A DNA stretch of 64,000 bases from Heliocidaris erythrogramma (Eukaryota > Echinodermata > Echinoidea > Camarodonta > Echinometridae). The DNA is taken from NCBI GenBank assembly GCA_025617745.1, contig CM046866.1, forward strand, positions 12,345,725 through 12,409,724. The letters run 5' to 3'. Positions within the stretch are counted from its first letter, which is position 1. The number at the start of each line of letters is the position of its first letter. Below are positions 1-12,038 of the stretch, in pieces. Made by a program: the position numbers and the translations under genes. Under the pieces are notes generated by a model. It saw only the letters and a program-made list of their open reading frames with translations. It was not told where the DNA came from and made no database searches.

Positions 1-2870
1 GGTGAAAGATGACTATTCCATCTGTTCGCAAACGATACATCCTCAATTGTTAGGCATTAGCGTTCATTAACGGGGATTGCCTTATGAAAAGGTAGGTTGT
101 CATCGCAAGGTCTGTATTTTCAATTCGCGCTTAATCTAGTAATACTATTTCCATACACGTCTGTCTTTTCCGTCAAAATATCAAAGTGTGATTGTGCAAC
201 GAGACACGTCATAGACAAACCTGAGCTGCTGCGTGAGGGTTAATCCGTTGGTGCCATAAGCATACAACCCATGCGAAATCCCAATACTGTGCTGATTTCG
301 TGGTAACGTGGGGGTTAAGAGCAACATGACCATAAACGGTGCATTTAGGAAGCGAAACAGACGTCATCCGGAAATTATAGACATAACCAAACATTATTAG
401 ACGCATCAATCATGAATACATATGCAACACGGTCTGAGGTATTTGAAGTGGAGATTAAATGATTCCACAGAGAATGTAAAAAAAAATTTCCGTAAATATA
501 TCTATAAATAATATGACGCGGGTAGGAGAGAAATTTTGATTTTATCTTGATCTGACCATCTGCCTGATACCGTTTAATGTCAATTTGTCCAGCGTCCTTG
601 TCTGTATTGATAATTTTACTTAGTGCCAGAAGACATTTTGAAATGACAACAAAATGTAAACACGGTAAATATACGTCACTTGAAAACAAAAATGATAATA
701 AGATGTTTACTTTGTAGAATAACCGTCATATTTTGTTGGCAAAGAGGAAATTGATTGATGCATTATTAAGGGTAAGTAAAACTTACGTAGGAATCGCAGG
801 TTTTATGGCTGGAATTAAAAGTTGTGCCCATATGATAACCTCTGTTTCAGTTTTGTACCTCGAGGTTGAAAGAAAGCATCCGTCCATAAGATGCAATCCT
901 TGCAATCTCGTTTAAGGTGCACCTTTGCACCCCTAGGGGTACTGCTGATGTACCTCTAGGATTTATTGCACCTATTCGGGAGCAGAAAGCACCCATAGAT
1001 AACAGGCAATCGTCTTAAGCTTGCTTCAAAGTACCACTTTGCACTATGATTCTTACCGATTATGATACATCATGTTCAAATCCGTACATTTTTTTCCTGA
1101 AGCACTCTGGTCGTGCTGCCAGTATTTCAGATATTTTTTCCGCGACTAAATGACTATGGCCCAACTCGCGGTGGAGAAGAAGCCAAACTCAGATCTTTCA
1201 CGTGTTACGATTTCTTTCCACACGCCACCTTTCATAGTATATCAAGAATGCTCACCGTGGAAGATGATAGCAAGGTCTATTGCAAACACGAGACAGTAAC
1301 AACATTATGTGCCACGGAGATTTAATAATTCGGCCGATTAGAGTTTATGCCAAACGACTGAGCAGCAGTTCGTGGAGTAAACACCTCGACTTCTCTGCTA
1401 TCGATTCAGGTTTGTCAAGAAAAACCCACCCACCTTATCTTTTTCATCGAATGTGTTTCCTTTTAACATGTTGATTGTCTGTATATGTCTCCTAAGTGCC
1501 CTTCCCATTAGCTCTTTGACCCCTCACTAAGGGCGTCGCTAATGGGGGAGGGGTGGTGGGGGGGGTAGGGGTGCTATGACACCCCTATTCCAAGTTTCAG
1601 TCGGTAAATCCATAACTGTCGTCCGCAAATTGATGATAAAATGCCTTTTATTGCCTTTCAAAATATTGAAAGATATTGCTCATGACTTTTGTATTAGAGC
1701 CTCTCCCCAGTTAGAAATGCTCTGAGGACACCCCTACCATGTTGCTTTATGACGTAAGATTGAACTTCGTCACTGTTTCTCTATTTCTATATTCCACTTT
1801 GAATCCATCTATTCTCTTCTTTTAGCGTACACCGATCGATGCCCTTTGTGCAAAATGTTGGGGAATCGTTGAAGTCCATCTGAAAGTTGAAGGTTTCGAC
1901 TTACCATATATAGAGATCGGCACTATTTACAGTTCATTTTATTGACAGCATCTCTGCTTCTCTGTCTTTAGAACCTGATCAAGATGCATTTCGGAGTAGA
2001 TAACCCCTTTCCTCTTTACATAATTACTTTCTCATCCATCTTCTTTATTGCAACAGTTTTAATTATTCAGGATTTCTTTTATTGCTATAGTTGTGCAATC
2101 CGTCTTTTGCTACATTTATGATATTTGATTTATGTATACGTAATCTTAAATCAAAGCCCAATTTTACATTTCCACAGGATTTCAACAATTTTTTGTCAGG
2201 CAAAATATTCCATTAAGTGCTTTTCGTTTATTTGTTAGTGGTTCGGGAACAAAAATAAGTCAGACATGGGCCTTCAATAAAGGCGTACAGGAAAAACAAC
2301 TCCCCTGGTGTGCACTTTGAAGAGTGATAAACATACAATGAGTATGCCCGAATATTGAAAATGCCAAAGTGATCGCATCGTTGATGGGGGCATATGTGGG
2401 AGGAGACGAGAAGGGCACATCAACTTTTTGCTCCGACAAGGTCCCCCATAAAAGGTCCACACATTCTTAGAGGTACTTTTCTTTCTTCCCAATCTTCTGA
2501 CAAGCAACAGAAAAATGCCTTAACAATTCTGGGGTGCGCTTTGGCCCCCTAAAAAATATTTGACAATTTTTTTCATTAAAAAAAAAGAAGAAATTTTCTA
2601 CCTTCGAGGAATTCTCTGACAAACGAAAATCGTGGAGGGGCATTTAATATCGTTTCCCCCTCTTTTTCCCATCAGTGGGGAGCGCCCAACCCCTTCCTAT
2701 CCCCCAGAATTCCACCCATATGTGGGGTTTAACGTTTATTGATGGGTGTGAAACTACCCCATGACCTATCCTCCGAGGATTCGACAGCAGACAGCTTTTA
2801 GTGACTATTTCATTTAGGGACAGGAAACGAAAGTGCATTAGCCCATGAGCTCTTGTAAACATGGAGGTTG
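1..2870. other. unique noncoding DNA, no gene seen
   Basis: No ORF here looks like a conserved protein. The longest, about 104 codons on the minus strand near 375-689, has no recognisable motif. A G-rich stretch at about 1540-1575 follows GGGCGTCGCTAATGG, which resembles the start of the poly-G modules near 62.8 kb and suggests an old repeat. An exon too short or too lineage-specific to recognise cannot be excluded. Confidence 0.5.
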
Positions 2871-2879
2871 ATTTACAGT

Positions 2880-3205
2880 CTATATTTTTATTGTCCGACT
2901 TCTCTTTCTCTTACTTTATACCCCCTTTCTCTCTTTCTCTCCTCTCTCTCTCGCTCTGGCTATGTTATATACATCTATGTACCTTTCTTTGTTTACTGTA
3001 TGCTTCTCTCTGCGTCTTTCGTTATTTGTATGATCTATTTACTTATGCCTTCCCTCCCCCACCTATTAGCTACCCCTCTTCTATTTCTTTCATTGTCTTC
3101 CCTCTATGCTTCTCCGTTTCTTTCTTTTTTCCCCCTCTCTCTCTCTTTCTTTCTCTCTCTTTTTCTAACACTCTCCCCTTTTTTCTATGCTTATCTAATT
3201 TTCCC
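2880..3205. repeat. pyrimidine-rich (CT)n-type low-complexity tract
   Basis: The plus strand is almost entirely C and T, with many CTCTCT and TTTCT runs. Two overlapping ORFs of about 120 codons run through it, but their products are only Ser/Leu/Phe/Pro strings, as expected from a pyrimidine tract. It is called a simple repeat, not a gene. Confidence 0.85.
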
Positions 3206-3215
3206 TCCATGTCTT

Positions 3216-4310
3216 GATATTTATATGCACTGTTGAATTAACTTAAAACGTGTAAATTAAAGCATCTGCAAAGGGTGTTGATCCATTTTTAAGATTATGA
3301 GGGTGGGGGGGATAATCGTAGATAAATACTACATAGGATACACACTTAATTACGAAATCACTAGTGTTAGGGAAGGGCAACTGTTCCATGCTTCACGAAC
3401 ACCACCCCCCCCCCCCCCCCCCCGGCAATCAAGACTCCTGGCAATTGGAACCTTTTCTGCCCCTTCCTCCACGTAATAATGTATACCGCTATATCTGACA
3501 TCCACGACACGGAATCAAATAAAGCTATACACTGGAGTAAACATCTACCATGTCTAATGATTCTTTTTATTTCCCCCGAGTATTTACCCGGGCGGGGTTT
3601 TTTTCTGAATCATGCATACGACCTTGTCACTATTAAATATAGGCATTTTACATCTCTCTCCGCAATGTGTTTTACTGTAGAGTTCACAACCTTAAGGCTC
3701 TGAGCAGACGAAATTACAGACATTGAGTCCTATCTGAAAGCAGCGCATTCATCCCCTCAAAATTAATATCGTTAGCAACGAAATTAGCATTTCAAATGGA
3801 TCTCAAATTATAAGACTGTCCAAACAAAAATTAAAAGATTTGTACGTATTCTTTGAATATTGGCATTATTTTTTTTTCTTCGTATTTGGCCTGGTACATT
3901 TCAATACAATCTGTATATTCATTTCAATCTTTAATATTGCATTAAATTAAAAAAAGTAACTTTATATCATATCCTATCTATAATCTATGCAATGCTGGAA
4001 CATGTCTGACATAGCGACGGTTAATATTTTTGGAAGGATGTCAAGTATAGTGTTGTGTGAAAACCTGTGATTCTATAGTGAGCAAGTTCACCTACATTAC
4101 GGTAAAGTGCATGGTATTGTGCTTGTTAATCTTATATCAGCTGGTTGTAACGTCACAAAAGGCAAAAAATGACCTCAAGGATTTTTCGTATTTGGGCAGG
4201 GGCTTAGCAGGATGTAGGGACATGATTAAAAACATGTAACACATAATTATTTAGATAAAAATGATCAAACGTTTATATTTTGTTGATATACAGACCCCCA
4301 CACATAAATG
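3216..4310. other. unique noncoding DNA with one poly-C run
   Basis: AT-rich sequence without convincing coding potential. A run of 19 C lies at 3405-3423. Nothing else is recognised. Confidence 0.5.
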
Positions 4311-4315
4311 TGCAT

Positions 4316-4345
4316 TTGATTTGATTTGATTCGATTTGATGTTTA
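4316..4345 (+). repeat. (TTTGA)n pentanucleotide repeat
   Basis: About five or six copies of TTTGA/TTCGA, followed by GTTTATTTATTTCC. A short pentamer repeat followed by an A/T-rich segment is typical of a retroelement 3' end, but no body of an element could be recognised next to it. Confidence 0.7.
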
Positions 4346-4400
4346 TTTATTTCCATATATATATTCATAAATTTACAATCTTTCAACGTGCAAGGTCACA

Positions 4401-5049
4401 TTAAAATAACGCTTGTCTTAGGACCTTTAAAGAAGATCAGTGAGAGAAGAAAAAAATATCCGCAGAAAACCGCATGAGACACAATCAAATGCTTAAGGAT
4501 AAAATATGAAAAAAAAATATGATTCCGTATCAATACGTCTATGATCAAGACCCACAATCCGAGTTTAGTTCCTTGCGCGCGTGTGTGCCCCTACGATGCG
4601 TCTAATATGAGTCCATTTTAAGTGTAATTATGCTATTTAAAGTTGTAATATAATTTAGCTGTTATTGCAGTGATAATTGGAAGCTGATGTTTTGATATAC
4701 ATGTAGTATATGGGCATGGAACCCAAACGCACTAAGCAAATATTCTCTCTCTCTCTCTCTCTTTTCTGGTGAATGTTCCCCTTTAAGAGGGCAGAGATCC
4801 GTTCTTACATTAGAAGAGGCATAACGAGATTGGCATGTCTCTTCGGTAGAATCAATGATATGTTACCCTAAATACTGCTGCAACTCGAAACGCAATATGC
4901 ACGTCTTGATACCACTGCCGATTAAAAAGTGGAAGGCGATACGGCGAACCGGAAATTCAGATGTCAGGAGGAAAAGGAGCAGCATTTACATGTTTGACAA
5001 CAATGCAATCTACACTAGTCATAGAGGGATCTGACAGCGGATAATAACG
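4401..5049. other. unique noncoding DNA with a short (CT)n
   Basis: No coding signal. A (CT)n run of about 20 bp lies at 4743-4762. The stretch ends at the left target-site duplication of the retroposed insertion. Confidence 0.5.
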
Positions 5050-5065
5050 GGAAATAAACGTTCTT

Positions 5066-5389
5066 TTTTTTTTTTTTTTTTTTTTTAATTGTGTATTTAT
5101 TGAGAGTTCACAAACATAAAAAATACAAACATGTTTATATATAAAAATTAATGACAAATCAAGATATTTACAATTAATTAAGATGATAAAAAAAAGACGC
5201 CAAAAAACAGAAAAAATAAAATATAATAAAAATAAAAATAGCAGAGTACATGTATAGAAATAAGTTATAAGACTTTCATATTATGTACATGAGCCAGAAC
5301 CCCAAGATCGGATTGCATCAAAATCTGACAATTACGTTGGACCCAACGTAAAACTAAATACATGTATTGCCGTCCACAATACAAATGGA
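5066..5389 (-). mobile_element. retroposed insertion (processed transcript or LINE 3' end), minus strand
   Basis: A 16-bp sequence (GGAAATAAACGTTCTT) occurs at 5050-5065 and again at 5390-5405, exactly bracketing this segment, so it is a target-site duplication. The left edge is 21 T. Read on the minus strand this is a poly(A) tail preceded closely by AATAAA, a polyadenylation signal. Target duplication, A tail and poly(A) signal are the hallmarks of target-primed reverse transcription. The roughly 300-bp body has no protein similarity I recognise, so it may be a 5'-truncated LINE 3' UTR or a processed pseudogene of a noncoding 3' end. Confidence 0.85.
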
Positions 5390-5405
5390 GGAAATAAACG
5401 TTCTT

Positions 5406-7080
5406 GGCTGAAACACTGGTGAAGAACACTGAATTTTGTGATTTGCAGACGATCGGGCTTATTCTCCGACTTGAAAGCTCACAATATTCTGCAAATTTGA
5501 GAGTGATTCGTGGTTCCGCCATCAGAAAGAATTTATATCTTGTCAAAATCAATTCTTATACTCCTTTCACAAATCTTTTATTTTCTTTCCAGAATCCAGT
5601 CATAATGGAGTTGTGGTCTTCAAATAAACAGGTGGGTGTTGATAGAGTCAGCTATCATGATAATATCAGTCTATAAGACCATTGACCCATGGACAAAGTT
5701 AGGGAAAATCGTTGCCATGCATAGTTTTGCGACTTCGTTAACCAAGTTTTACTCTACTCTACACTTCCTAATTGTTTGAAGTATCAGCATTAGTTGATGA
5801 GTGAAGAAATGCAATCAAGATTGCAATTGACAGGGGGTTAAAACTATCGAGCAGATGGAACGCTACACAAAAACAATACTTGTGGGACCACGCAGAAGAC
5901 ACGGGCGTCATGCGTTTCGCATCTTCGCGGTACAGCTGCCGTTTGGTGAGAGATGAGTCAATCAATACGAGCTCATCAACCACAAACTCCCAAGTTTACA
6001 CTCCTCCCGGTGCCAATTTGCAGAGCTACGCCTATATTCCTTAAGGATCAGTGCCCTTCTTGGCGACCCCAGGTATTCATTGACACCGCATGCCGTATCA
6101 GCCATCTTCGATTAATTCCTGCAGCCTATCGCTGACATTTTATCCCGAATGACGGTAATAAGAAGGTTGAAAGCCGCAGACGCCTCGGCCGCTTAGAAAT
6201 TGATTTTCGGCAGTCAATGAATAGAGGATCGATGGCAGTTAGGAAAAAAACGAGATTGAAATACATCCGAATGTAAAAAGACATGCCCTTTCCATGAAAC
6301 ACATTGAAACTAAATCTCAGTAGATTGTAGATAATTAGGGTTTGTTTAGCCAAGATGCTCCTTTTCTTTTTGCATTTACCTACAGGGCAGTTGGCACAGC
6401 TAGAAAATAGGGAAGATGAGGCGAAAGATTTCAAGCCTCCGTATTACTGTCTAAAACGGAATTCACAAACTTTAGTTCTATTCCAAAACATTCATCGAAA
6501 TTGATTTTTGGTGCGAATCTTTGCACTGGTTAAACAGGCCTAAACTTACTTATCAAAAATAGAATTTCCTGGGGAAAAGTCAATAATCTGGCACTAAAAT
6601 TAGGTTTAGTTTGAACCAAATCGTACAATATAATATCAATGGAATTCATTTTTTTAAATGTCAACGAAAATGTAACATGAGTGTATATTTAACGGCTTCA
6701 AAATCTTTGCTACTAGCGATGTGATGAAGATGGTGAAGTGCAAAGTCTATGAAAGATGTTCCTCTTCACCCAATTATGCTATAATTACCTAATTTCTTAA
6801 AGATGTCACACCTTAATGTTTTAAAGCGTGATGTTATTAAATAAGCACGAAGGAACTGAATACCATTTCAAATCCACAATAATAGGAACATTCAAAATCC
6901 TCGTCTTTCTTAACTTAGTCTATGGATGTAGCATGTGTTTGTAACTGAACACTTCTCATGGAAACCCAGTTTGAGGTGAAAGAGATAAACATAGAGAGGT
7001 AGAAAGAAAAGCGAAACAGCGGAGACAAAAAAGAGGGAAAAGAGAGAAAAGTACTAGGTAAAAGGGAGGAAAAGAAAGAT
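5406..7080. other. unique noncoding DNA, no gene seen
   Basis: Mixed-composition unique sequence. ORFs of 60-102 codons exist on both strands, but none shows a domain, a consistent frame or a plausible splice context that I can defend. Confidence 0.45.
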
Positions 7081-7084
7081 AGCT

Positions 7085-7115
<31 letters not shown>
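7085..7115. repeat. (GA)n microsatellite
   Basis: An almost perfect AGAGAG run inside a wider purine-rich stretch (about 6980-7115). Confidence 0.9.
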
Positions 7116-7117
<2 letters not shown>

Positions 7118-10100
7118 GTAACATTGAATGTTTTACAGAATGACCCCTCTTGTGGTACAAGAACAAAGACAATTGATCCAAAATATGAACATTGCGTTTG
7201 GATAAGATGATCACATCTTCCATGCATCAAATTGTTTTCCATTGGCGCTTGATTAAGCTCAACAAGTCTCAACACATTTTATTAAATACAATATATCCGT
7301 ACGATACTGAAATCTGATAAAGACAATACATTTATCAAAGCCGGGCGTATTTTACGTCCCAGGACTATACGGTGGCTCTAACGGTCACGTGACCAAAGGG
7401 GTCGTCCAAAACTAGTGCATTACAACGGTGTTACTCGCAAGTACTTCAATCAAAGTTATCGCAACACGAGGGCTCCACCTCCCAGTTTACTCACACAACA
7501 CGACGTGTTTTTATCTCATCATGAGAAGAACACTGGGAGGAGAAGGAGCAAAGGGGACGAGCTAGAGGGGGCGTGGGGTGATGTCAACCCCATTATCGAC
7601 TCAAAAATCCATGTTGGCGCACCCATGATCGTTGTCTCGAAATAGTAAATTTTTCAGATCTATATAGTTTTTACCATTATGGGAAATTTTTAATCAGAGG
7701 CCTCTTTTGTTTTGACTTGTCGGTCAATTTTATTTATTGGCAAATTTATGGACCTTCCGTATGGTCCTTCTTGGCAAATACTGCTTTTCTGTCGGCAAAT
7801 CAATCTGAACCCCCCCCCCCACCCCTCCCATATGACAAAGCTAGCCATACTACTATGCAGTAGGGAATTAAAATGAATCTAAATGAAAGGAAATGAGAGA
7901 CGCTAAGAGGCGCTAAAAAGAGAGATTTGAAAACATTGTGGTGTGAAGCAGTTAGTTCAGGTGAAAACGCAAATCGATGACACTATCTAACGCGCCTGAC
8001 GTATTTGAAAGAATAGCACTATTAAAGGAAATATATGAATAAAGACTTTTACTTAAAGTTAGTTATAACATCTACAATATCACAGTAATTTCAGATTTAT
8101 TTTTACTTTTAAATGATGCCAAGTATACTTAAAAATATTTTTAGATATTGGACCAAAGATTAATGTGTAGTCACAAATGCCCGTTTTTTTTTGGGGGGGG
8201 GGGGGGGGGGGGGGGGGTTTGGAAGTGTTTTCTAGTCTGACACCTGGGAAGATTGAGTGATTTTTACATATATGTTTTATCTCCAAAACCTCAATAATCA
8301 CGATTATTCTTATTTCCCACATTATGCAACTGTACGGGAAGGTGCATAATTCGATTAGAACACAGCCTAATCTTTAGGATGGCAATATTCTATGTTTCCC
8401 AGTGGACATAAATCCTGTTTTCAAGACGTATTTAAGTTATAAAGGACAGTCACTTAAAATGCAGCATGACCCTTTTATTGCTTTAAGTGTAACGTTGTTT
8501 ATATACCAGATAGCTGCCGAGGGAAATATTCAGTAAGATCTTCTAAAATCGAAGAATGGCCACTCGAAACGTTATCCCGAAAAGAAGGGGAAAGAGACAC
8601 ATAGTAGTGTCTTATTGATCTGGTAATGTACCCGATTATTCTTGAGTTCATTCCCCGTCGGCGACCTGAAGAAACACCTCATCTTTTTGTTTAAAACACA
8701 GATGTTTTATTGGGATAAACAATACATGTTTTTTAATCAGTTGTTACTATAAGAAATGAGGCAAGTTTCTTTGAAATGAAACACAATTAAATAAAAGATG
8801 ATGTATGGTTTGAGAATCTCTGTCTCCCTAAAGAAAATCGACGGGGAGGGCAAGGTCCCCAATTCATGTACCCCAGGCTACGCCACTGCATAAGCACTAT
8901 ATCAGAAATACCGTTAATATCTTAAAACCATCGCCCCTCCCTGCTGCAGTACTCTAGACAAAATTGTAGTTTATGTTACTAATGTCGAGTAAACTTTTTT
9001 CGAATGTTTCCAAGGTGATTAGTCAGGCGAAGTAAATCTCATTTTGTTCGTGTTTTTGTAGCAGAATATGTCCAATATGTTCATAATGAGACGCAAACGT
9101 TTAACGTTCGAAATATTAACAAGATTGTTTGAATAAGCGCAGCAAAGAAAACAAAAGTCTAAAATTGTAGAGGCTCGTTGGTATTAAAACTGCTCTTATA
9201 TTTCTTGAGAGGTAATACACGTGATTAGTCAGGATTATTTTTGCACACTTGTAAGCCTGTTGTTTTACATTATTCAAGATATTTCTCGGAGAAATTTTTT
9301 TAAAAAAGCAGCGCTGAGCTTTTCGCATAAAAGCATGTAATGAGTGACTTTATATATATTGGAAAATAATCTAAAGCCACTGAACAGAAAATAAAGTAAA
9401 GCAGGTGATTGTAAATATGTAGGTGCTTTCATTTTATTTTTCAAACGGTTAGAATTAGGTCTATGTACAAAAATTTCGTCACTTTCATATTTTACTACCA
9501 AAATTTAATTTAATGAGGTCCAATACTTAGATAAAAGAAGAGTTATAGTTATCGTTAATGGACACATGAAACGCTTCAACTTAAAATGTACGTTGGAACG
9601 ACGTTTTATTCTTGCGGCCTTCAAACATCAATCGATATGAAATCTGTGGAAGGGGGACATTCATGGAGAACCAAAGCTGACAAAAGAAAATGGAGCGCTG
9701 GAAAATGAGAATGTAAAATGAATAAATTATGGTCATGAGTGTTCGCCAACCGCTCTTCATTTGCAGTCAGCGTGACACCACCAACGCTAAAGGACTTGCA
9801 TCCAGTATCAAATTGCAGTTCATCTCTTTGGTAAACCAGGCTTTTCCGGTAACATAATTAATTTATCAAGCTGGAAATGTGATTTGAATCTCACGAGCAG
9901 TTTCATGAAAGAGTGGAAAACATCTCAATAACGATTACCATTATTTTCAAATAGACGATATAACATGCAGGTCATCGCGTAAATTCGCGAATTGTCGCGC
10001 CACGACTTATAAAAGAGCCGCCTATCAGATGTGACATTTGTAATTAAATCGGATACGACATTGAAATGACAATGTCATTGACAAATAAGTAAGATAATTA

Positions 10101-10300
10101 TACTCAAAAGATTCAGGTCAATAAATGCACTGCTGATTAAAGATTGATTATAACATAATGCAAGTGTTCTATTTTCTCATTATGTCCCTTGTAAACTTCT
10201 TGAGCATTGTTTTTAGAAATGAAAGTGCTGTCCGAAAGATATAACCAAAAAGATAGCTCTTTTTTGCTGACGAGAAAGGGAATTGCTTAAACCAGCAAAA
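7116..10300. other. unique noncoding DNA with poly-C and poly-G runs
   Basis: No coding signal. A C-rich run lies near 7809-7825, beside TGTCGGCAAATCAATC, which resembles the TGCCGACAA modules near 62.8-63.4 kb. A run of 25 G lies at 8193-8217. The rest is AT-rich and unrecognised. Confidence 0.5.
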
Positions 10301-10304
10301 TATG

Positions 10305-10420
10305 AACCCCCCCCCCAAAAAAAAAAAAAAAAATGAAAAGATTAAAAAATAAATAAATAAAAATGAATATATAATAAATAAAAATAGATAAATGAAATTA
10401 AAAAAAAAAAAAATTTTCCC
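10305..10420. repeat. A-rich / (AAAT)n low-complexity tract
   Basis: C9 followed by a long A run, then AAATAAATAAAT-type repeats and a second A run. Nothing larger is recognised. Confidence 0.75.
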
Positions 10421-10440
10421 TTTTTTCCTGCTCGTTTACC

Positions 10441-11315
10441 ATTTCCATTCTGTGCAAGTTTTATTTATTTGTTTATTGGCATTACCGTTCAAGTCTTTAT
10501 AGTACTACCCAAAGTCACTGTATCTTACTCAAATAACAAGCTATGGCCACAAAAGAAACAAAACTCTGTTCCTTTCTGAGTAGATACCTTCTTGTAACAC
10601 CACTCACATATCAATTCCAACTATTACATACTGTGTTTCAAGATTTGGTCCTCAAATCACAATATCCAAGCCAAACAAAAGTCCTTTTCATCACATTCTT
10701 TGTATTCCATTGTAAATAACCTGAAGCAAACAAAAAAGCATCGCTAAGTAATATATATCATGAAGGGAATACAAAGTGAAGCGAAACAAAAAAAGAGGGT
10801 GAAAGGAAAATATGATGCATGACAATGTCTTAAGTGGGTCTAGATGCGACATGTAATTGATACTTCCTTTGCTCTTAATTCAAGTAGTGCATATTATACT
10901 CACAGAATCAGCAAAATTTTACCGCCAACTCGGAAAAAGAAAAATGCACACTGTTTGCTTTTATTAACATGTCGAGTGTTAAAGCTGATGAAAAGCAGTA
11001 AGAGTTTCAAATTACATATATACCTGTATATATGGAGTAAATAGGCATTTTCATAATCACTGAAGACAACATAATTTTTTTTTAATAATCAGTGATCAAT
11101 TTTAATGAACTCTCTCACTAACAATGAATTAATCTATTTATTTACGGACGGTACTTCAGTGTTTTCGACAACCATCTACGATGGTGAGATCGTGCATAAA
11201 TCCACATTAAAATGTTCTACTGTGAATAAAATCCGTTCTTGACCCATTGGCCACGGGAACCGAGTTGTCCCTGTATTAAACCTATGGAAATGAGATAATT
11301 CAGTAGTAAAGGGGT
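10441..11315. other. unique noncoding DNA, no gene seen
   Basis: AT-rich. The only ORF of note is 66 codons (about 10844-11044), of generic composition. No repeat family is recognised. Confidence 0.45.
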
Positions 11316-11317
11316 TA

Positions 11318-11570
11318 AGTGCTGAAAATCTATTCTAAACTGTTACGGGTTACGAAGTCCAATCTTAAATGTTGGAAATTAGTTTTCAAATTGACGCGGG
11401 AAATATTCTTCTGTTGAAAATTAATGTTAAGATATGAAAATTAATTTCTAAGTTTAGTGAAAATACATTTCAAACGGTTGATAAACTATTCAAAATTGCT
11501 GAAAATATCTTCGAAACTGATTTAAAGTCAATCGTAAATAGTTGAAAATCACTACTAAATTAATAATTTA
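11318..11570 (+). repeat. degenerate minisatellite, unit about 22-24 bp (TGAAAAT...TTCTAAA)
   Basis: Roughly ten successive segments follow the pattern TGAAAAT-N3-TTCTAAA-CTGTT with substitutions, for example GCTGAAAATCTATTCTAAAC, then GTTGAAAATTAATGTTAAG, then TGAAAATACATTTCAAACGG, then TGAAAATCACTACTAAATT. Unit boundaries drift, so this is an old tandem array. Confidence 0.65.
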
Positions 11571-12038
11571 AAAAAACAGATTTTAAATTTGAACATTAGA
11601 TAACAAGCTCACCACTCTGTTTGAATAAAACGTGAAACCTGCCCTAATTTACAATGTTGATTGCTAAGAAAGAGCAGACCTTGTATCCAAAGGTAATGTT
11701 TTTCTTCCCCCCCCCCAAAAAAAAAAAAATGTAATGTGCAGTTTTGGATCGATATAGTGCAATTTATCACGGTCGATCTATATGGGAAGAAAAAGCTTTT
11801 TGTAGGGTTTTCCCCTTTGAGTGCCATTTCGAGCCATTCCCCTGTGCTAATGGCTAATGGACAAAGGTATGGACTTTTTCTTTGTCTTTTTTTTTCTTGA
11901 AAGGTCGTGAATACACTATCTTTTACAGTATTGCTTTGGGGGAAATAAAGATATATGCATTTGTAAAATCCTCGAATGCAATAATAATAAGGTCATGAAG
12001 GTAGATATTCGTGAGAAAACATGAAGACGATATTAAAG

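Noticed and set aside
2861-3236. Two overlapping ORFs of about 120 codons
   Set aside because: They are translations of a pyrimidine tract.
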